In this document: positions 28,682 through 32,823 of the stretch, piece after piece
Numbering within the stretch: position 1 is the first letter of the stretch
Layout of the letters: every line of letters starts with the position of its first letter
Source: a virus
Virus record (IMG/VR): IMGVR_UViG_3300049738_000015
Coordinates: 1 to 32,823 of that record
Strand: one strand, 5' to 3'
Length of the DNA: 32,823 nt
Position numbers and translations under genes: made by a program
The notes under the pieces: generated by a model
What the model saw: the letters and a program-made list of their open reading frames with translations, nothing else
The model's database searches: none
What the model was told of the DNA's origin: nothing

Positions 28682-29821
28682 CTAAAAAGTTCGGCTGTAG
28701 CCGACATAATCTTCTAAAAAATAACCAAACTCTGCATAACCTTGGCCGCGCAGAGAACCAGAATCAGTTGACCCGATTGTATCACTATTTCCCTTGCCTT
28801 GTGTACTAACAAGATTATCTGACAATACAGCCAGATCAGTGCGCACTTTTACAAATGACATCTCCTGATCGTCTTGCGCTGTCGCTTCACCATCCAGATC
28901 ATCTGTAGCAAATAATCCTTCAGTAATGAATTTATGAAAATCCATGCTGTGATCATCCGACCACGTTGCAGAATCGCTTAGAACCTTCTGTCGCAGAATA
29001 TCTATGCTTTCAGATACACTTGAGGAATCAGTCAACCCTTTAGATACTAGAATGGCTATTCCATCGCCTATTCCTGCGCTGTCAGCTTTCACCTTTGAGT
29101 AGGCTAAACTTATCTGTTCAGATAAATCAGCTTGGTCTGATTTGTTCAGGCCGACTAAGAATTGCGCAACATCAGATACAGAAGGAGATTCAGTGAATGC
29201 CCTGACAAATAGTCTGGCTATCAGCAAAGAGTCTGTGAACCCAACGGTATCGCTAAATGGCTTCGATGTACCCTTGCTTTCGTTGTCTGTAGCCACGGCC
29301 TGTTCAGCCAGTGACTTTAATGCCTCTAATGCAATCGCATCTGTTATTTGCGGTAGCTCACCAAACGCTTTGCCGACTGCTTGTCTCTGTATATCGGAAA
29401 GAGATATGTTTTCTTGTCTGTGCTTCCCGTACGCTTTTACGTGCGTTTCGGCGACTGCCAAGCTATCTTGTTTCGGCTTGTTTACATTCTTAGGGATTTG
29501 TTCAGTTAAAGAAACATTTTCTGACTTTGGTTTCCCAATAGCGTGAGTAGAGTCATCAGATAAGGTTCCGCTGTCATTCAGTCCTTTACCTATAATCCTG
29601 GCAACGACATCAGAGACACCGACCGCTTCAGCGAACTCTCTTGCAAGTATCCTGATAGAAACAAAGATCGCTTCAAATACAGCGCGATTGTGACTAATCT
29701 CTGCCTTGGCTCTGCGCTCTTGTATATTCGCTACAGCATTATTAAACTCGACTTGAGCCTTTGCCCGTCTTTCTGCAATAGCGGCGATAGCCCTGTCTAC
29801 AAATGCCGATAGATTAATCAT
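28682..29821 (-). CDS. Fibrous virion protein with 18-residue repeats
   Basis: 379 residues. The N-terminus has two copies of an ERRAKA...N.AV helix (residues about 17-48). From about residue 79 it consists of repeats near 18 residues long (GKGLNDSGTLSDDSTHAI, GKPKSENVSLTEQIPKNV, NKPKQDSLAVAETHVKAY, GKHRQENISLSDIQRQAV and more degenerate copies), consensus GK..(D/E)(S/N)..LS(D/E). The C-terminus is aromatic (YFLEDYVGYSRTF). It is probably an extended tail or baseplate fibre; the ATG overlaps the BppU-like stop (ATGA). Confidence 0.7.
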   Translation of the reverse strand: MINLSAFVDRAIAAIAERRAKAQVEFNNAVANIQERRAKAEISHNRAVFEAIFVSIRILAREFAEAVGVSDVVARIIGKGLNDSGTLSDDSTHAIGKPKSENVSLTEQIPKNVNKPKQDSLAVAETHVKAYGKHRQENISLSDIQRQAVGKAFGELPQITDAIALEALKSLAEQAVATDNESKGTSKPFSDTVGFTDSLLIARLFVRAFTESPSVSDVAQFLVGLNKSDQADLSEQISLAYSKVKADSAGIGDGIAILVSKGLTDSSSVSESIDILRQKVLSDSATWSDDHSMDFHKFITEGLFATDDLDGEATAQDDQEMSFVKVRTDLAVLSDNLVSTQGKGNSDTIGSTDSGSLRGQGYAEFGYFLEDYVGYSRTF

Positions 29822-30147
29822 TCAAAGTCAGCGCGGATATAAAACTCTAAGGTTTCAAATACAGTTTCAACAGTAGAATCGTTGAAGGTAATCTCTATTT
29901 CACCTTCATAGTATCCCTCTGTGCGATCTAACTGACCCGCTTCAAACTGGAAAACAGCGATACCATTCTCCAAGTTGGTTCCTGAGTTACCAGCAGTTAC
30001 AGTGAACAAGGTAGTTGTTGAACCTTTAGCTCTAACTTTTAACCTTACACTGCCGCCACTGCAATCAATTTTACTGCCATCATTTGCCCTAGTCAGGGTT
30101 GCCTGTATAGATACACCTGTATCGTCTTTCACTAATTGATAAATCAT
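29818..30147 (-). CDS. BppU-like baseplate protein
   Basis: 109 residues. MIYQLVKDDTGVSIQATLTR, then GSVRLKVRAKGSTTTLFTVT and GYYEGEIEITFNDSTVET: a beta-sandwich pattern like the N-terminal domain of baseplate upper proteins (BppU_N). It would join the fibrous repeat protein to the tail tip. It starts three bases after the upstream stop. Confidence 0.7.
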   Translation of the reverse strand: MIYQLVKDDTGVSIQATLTRANDGSKIDCSGGSVRLKVRAKGSTTTLFTVTAGNSGTNLENGIAVFQFEAGQLDRTEGYYEGEIEITFNDSTVETVFETLEFYIRADFE

Positions 30148-30150
30148 TTT

Positions 30151-30591
30151 CTACTCCGGCTTAGTCGGCCATATTATATCACTGAGATCGGTTGCATCCG
30201 AATTATTAGCAGGTAGGTTACGCAATGCTTGCCTGTATGTCGCCCACTCTGCTTTTTTGGAATCTGTTAGTTGATTATCTGGAACTTGAGTCCAATCGCA
30301 TTCAGATAGTCTATAAACCCTTTCTGTGCGTATTCCTAGCCACAGCCTATCTGAGTTTAAATGCCATGATTCATCAATCCAATCATGGAAAACAGAAGGC
30401 TTATCTTCTCTAGTTTGCCAACCATCTTTCCAATACCATGTCTCTACAACCTCGCGGTCAACAGATTCGTGGCTTATATGTCTTGCGGTATGTTCATTGT
30501 AAACCTGACCATCAACATACATATCATCAACAGCAGGGCTTATTGTGTATGCCACCTCGCCATTCTGTGCAACCATAGCTACTTTTATCAT
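30151..30591 (-). CDS. Tail fibre assembly / tail assembly chaperone-like protein
   Basis: 146 residues. The C-terminal third has RLSECDWTQVPDNQLTDSKK, then EWATYRQALRNLP, the characteristic pattern of small phage tail assembly chaperone domains (CDWTQ.PD..L......W..YRQ.LRDLP). The N-terminal half (KDGWQTREDKPSVFHDWIDE) is Trp-rich and unassigned. It overlaps the upstream gene and lies between tail-tip and BppU-like genes. Confidence 0.75.
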   Translation of the reverse strand: MIKVAMVAQNGEVAYTISPAVDDMYVDGQVYNEHTARHISHESVDREVVETWYWKDGWQTREDKPSVFHDWIDESWHLNSDRLWLGIRTERVYRLSECDWTQVPDNQLTDSKKAEWATYRQALRNLPANNSDATDLSDIIWPTKPE

Positions 30592-31280
30592 GCGAATTTT
30601 CCCACCAAATTAGTTTTTACTTGATCTGAAGTACTTGAACCTGACCCGCCTACTATAGCCGCGTATGTAATTACAGCCTTAATTTCATCAGTCACGTAAT
30701 CAAATTGTTGCATATAAGCAGATACAGCAACCGTTCCGGGATATTGGTTGGATGGGTGGTAAGCAACCCACCCACTTCCATTCATAAGACGAAAACATCC
30801 AGATATTGAAGTAGGCGAATAAACTGCTTGTGACCCTGCTGTCGTATTATCTGATGCTACAAACAAGCATTTAAAATTTTCATTAGTACTGCTGAACGCT
30901 TCATCACCGTTAGACTTGTAAACCTTTAATCCATATCCATTGTTAGGTGATGATGGCATCTCAAAAGACCTAAGGCAGATTTTATAATCAAATGATCTGG
31001 TGGCGGTACTACCCAGTGGAGTAGTGATATAAAACCCATTGGCATCTGTTTGCAACCAATAAGTGTTAAACCCACCTGATTCAGTTTCTAGGCTTGGCTT
31101 TGCAAATAAAGCCCATGTTGATGGAAGATTTGCAGGCCAATTCACTCTATTTGTGACGTTTCCAAGACTAGAATAATAACTTGTAGTTCCAGTCCCGCTG
31201 GCCAATACAGCAAGATTGTCGTATGTGCCATCTATCTGCGTAAATCCGCTTTGATTCACAGCTAAAAACCCATAACTCAT
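30588..31280 (-). CDS. Tail-tip-associated protein, paralogue of the neighbouring 93-residue protein
   Basis: 230 residues. It starts MSYGFLAVNQSGFTQIDGTY and contains an internal NGYGLKVYKSNGDEAFSSTN (about residues 113-132) that resembles the beginning of the 93-residue protein upstream, so the two appear to share a beta-rich domain. The family resembles small proteins encoded after J in lambda-like phages (DUF6453-like). Function unknown, presumably in the tail tip. Confidence 0.6.
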   Translation of the reverse strand: MSYGFLAVNQSGFTQIDGTYDNLAVLASGTGTTSYYSSLGNVTNRVNWPANLPSTWALFAKPSLETESGGFNTYWLQTDANGFYITTPLGSTATRSFDYKICLRSFEMPSSPNNGYGLKVYKSNGDEAFSSTNENFKCLFVASDNTTAGSQAVYSPTSISGCFRLMNGSGWVAYHPSNQYPGTVAVSAYMQQFDYVTDEIKAVITYAAIVGGSGSSTSDQVKTNLVGKFA

Positions 31281-31558
31281 ATTCTAAATACCTGTATAAA
31301 GTACGGCCTGCTGTTGTAAGAGTCGATATTTTCAACAGTCAAGGTATTTGTGCTTATTGAAACGTCAAGACTAAAATTTATTAAACCTTGCTCGTTAACA
31401 CCCCAAGTCCCATCAGTGCTTAACCCTGAGACTGTTATGTTGACTGTAGCACCTGCCGCTAAAGTTCCAGAATAGTTAGCTACATAACGAAACTCTCTGT
31501 CATTTGTGTCTAGCCTGACATTGCCGTTTGCGTCATATACCTTTAGCCCATAAGCCAT
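31277..31558 (-). CDS. Small tail-tip-associated protein (DUF6453-like)
   Basis: 93 residues. MAYGLKVYDANGNVRLDTND and FRYVANYSGTLAAGATVNIT are typical of a small family that follows J (start xYGLxVYxAxGxxRLD). It is beta-rich and has no other motif. The ATG overlaps the J stop (TAATG) and the stop overlaps the 230-residue gene. Confidence 0.65.
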   Translation of the reverse strand: MAYGLKVYDANGNVRLDTNDREFRYVANYSGTLAAGATVNITVSGLSTDGTWGVNEQGLINFSLDVSISTNTLTVENIDSYNSRPYFIQVFRI

Positions 31559-32823
31559 TACAGATTGCCTAGTTTGACGCGCAATGTTGACCCGTCATAT
31601 ATCTTGATAACGTCAGAAGATATTTCCATTCTTGAACCGCTTGCGGCAGATTTAATATTTATTCCTGAGCTTGAAGTTCCTGCTATGTTTACATTAGACA
31701 CATCAATAGTTCCCGTCTTTAACAGGCCACCATTAATAGTCGTGATTTCAGTGCTAGAGGCATTTGCCAACTCAGAGTTTAATGTTGTAAATGTTACCAA
31801 GCCGTCAAACTGAGTAGATGCAAACGGGGCAGAAAACGTGATTGTCTGTGCGCCTCCGAATGTAGCTTCTGTGATGGTGAAACTACTTGCCCAGAATTTA
31901 CCATCTGCACCATTAATGGTTGGCGGGTTCTTTTGCCAGTTAGCAGTCAGCCCACCGAATGATGCTGTATCGTAATTAAAGGATGACGCGCTTGGGGTAC
32001 TAGGAGCATTAGCGCTAGAAACAGTGTAATAGACATAGCCATTATCTGCCCTTGGCGGTGAAGCAGGAGCATTAGTGGTGGCGCTGACTATTGCTGTGAA
32101 CGCTGACTTGTTCCCGCTGTAATCTACTGACTTAATCTTGTAAAAGTAATCTTCCGAATCATCGAGAGAGCCATTAACAAACGATGATGGCAAGCCATGA
32201 CCGCCAGCAACACTAGCTATTGCTGTATATGTCCCGCCTGTTGTCGGCGCTCTATAAATCTCAGCGTTAGAAAAGTCTTTGTCAGATGGGTTGACCCAAG
32301 CCAATGTAATAGCACCCTGACCTCCGGTAGCAGAAGGAGATGTCGGTACAGCTGGCGGCGTCGTGTCTCCTACCGCTGTGACAGCGGCAGTTACAAAAGA
32401 ACTTCTTACCCCAAGGTCATTGACCGCCCTGACTCTTGTGTAATATGTAGCCGCGCCAACTGTTGGCGTGATAGTAAACTGGGTTCCCTCGACATCGACA
32501 GAGTTCCAGTCGCTATTGTTTAAAGACCACTGAAAGTCATATTTCACAACAAACGCATCTGCACTGGCAGTCCACGACGATACGATCTGATTCACAGATG
32601 TGCCATCTAGGTTTATAGTCGTAGAAGCGACTCCTGTGAACGCTGTTGGCGCCGCGACACTTGACCCGTTATACAAGTCAACCTCACCCCCAGCCAGATA
32701 ATCTTCCTCGTCACTACTCTGCCAGTCAAATATTGAAGAAGCAGTTTCAATAGCGTCAAGGTTTACAATAATTTCACCGCTGTCGGCTATATCAATATTG
32801 TATCCGCTGACTTCAAATACTTT
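31558..32823 (-). CDS. Tail tip attachment protein J-like, C-terminal part (runs off the right edge)
   Basis: The frame is open from 32823 to a TAA at 31558; the TTG at 32676 is inside the gene, since the frame continues upstream (KVFEVSGYNIDIADSGEIIV). It has two fibronectin type III domains (about residues 60-150 and 155-255 of the fragment), marked by ATYYTRVRAVNDLGVRSSF and by TPPAVPTSPSATGGQGAITL plus YFYKIKSVDYSGNKSAF, then a DUF1983-like section and INIAGTSSSGINIKSAASG at the end. These are normal parts of lambda J-type host specificity proteins. Its N-terminal part may be the fragment at 1-446. Confidence 0.8.
   Translation of the reverse strand, partial: KVFEVSGYNIDIADSGEIIVNLDAIETASSIFDWQSSDEEDYLAGGEVDLYNGSSVAAPTAFTGVASTTINLDGTSVNQIVSSWTASADAFVVKYDFQWSLNNSDWNSVDVEGTQFTITPTVGAATYYTRVRAVNDLGVRSSFVTAAVTAVGDTTPPAVPTSPSATGGQGAITLAWVNPSDKDFSNAEIYRAPTTGGTYTAIASVAGGHGLPSSFVNGSLDDSEDYFYKIKSVDYSGNKSAFTAIVSATTNAPASPPRADNGYVYYTVSSANAPSTPSASSFNYDTASFGGLTANWQKNPPTINGADGKFWASSFTITEATFGGAQTITFSAPFASTQFDGLVTFTTLNSELANASSTEITTINGGLLKTGTIDVSNVNIAGTSSSGINIKSAASGSRMEISSDVIKIYDGSTLRVKLGNL

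Noticed and set aside
1-32823. Direct circular closure of the window
   Set aside because: Joining base 1 to base 32823 puts the J frame out of register and meets a stop within 13 codons, so sequence is missing between the ends.
1-32823. CRISPR array, tRNA genes, integrase, insertion sequence
   Set aside because: I found no regularly spaced repeats, no cloverleaf with T-loop consensus and no recombinase or transposase motifs on either strand.

Overview
The window is phage DNA: a siphophage-type genome (long non-contractile tail) or the bulk of one, with every convincing gene on the minus strand, so the gene order reads from high to low coordinates. The mix of small conserved phage families (DUF6321-like, DUF3310-like, NinB, NinG, DUF1071/Sak3, YqaJ exonuclease, GTA-type holin) resembles phages of marine or aquatic Gram-negative bacteria, probably proteobacteria; the host is inferred, not shown. 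I see no integrase, tRNA, rRNA, CRISPR array or insertion sequence.

Layout in transcription order. (1) 32823-25076: end of a tail-tip (J-like) protein with fibronectin III domains, two small paralogous tail-tip proteins, a tail assembly chaperone-like protein, a BppU-like protein, an 18-residue-repeat protein, a large repetitive tail fibre and its two small partners. (2) 25074-23615: lysis cassette (membrane protein, XhlA-like protein, GTA-type holin, M15 peptidase endolysin) closed by a terminator. (3) 23550-20522: two early units, each led by a copy of the same promoter-plus-leader module; they carry small unknown proteins and a full recombination set (Sak3-type annealing protein, YqaJ exonuclease, SSB-like protein) and end in a small HTH regulator. 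(4) 20521-20207: a non-coding 315 bp region with three perfect dyads and an AT-rich tract, a candidate origin/control region. (5) 20206-16284: replication/recombination/nuclease genes including NinB, a calcineurin-like phosphoesterase, a hidden 59-residue zinc-ribbon protein, DUF3310 and NinG. (6) 16265-15246: another promoter module and three small genes. (7) 15245-14862: a structured non-coding stretch with a strong terminator and a new promoter, the likely early/late boundary.

(8) 14861-11454: the most striking part, a translationally coupled cassette of a DXD glycosyltransferase (GT32-like), a ParB-like protein, a TAGT-like glycosyltransferase and a TET/JBP-family 2-oxoglutarate/Fe(II) dioxygenase, running straight into small and large terminase. 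Its organisation predicts that the phage oxidises a DNA base and glycosylates it after replication, just before packaging. No cytosine-C5 methyltransferase is present in the window, so the substrate base is open.

(9) 11479-1: terminase, portal, MuF-like protein, scaffold, major capsid protein, head-tail connectors (one with a perfect EF-hand loop), tail tube, a programmed -1 frameshift tail chaperone pair (G/GT), tape measure, distal tail proteins, a GNAT acetyltransferase in the tail-tip operon, and the beginning of a J-like protein. The N-terminus of J at the left edge and the C-terminus of a J at the right edge suggest that the two ends belong to one gene of a circularly permuted genome from which the middle of J is missing; a direct end-to-end join is out of frame.
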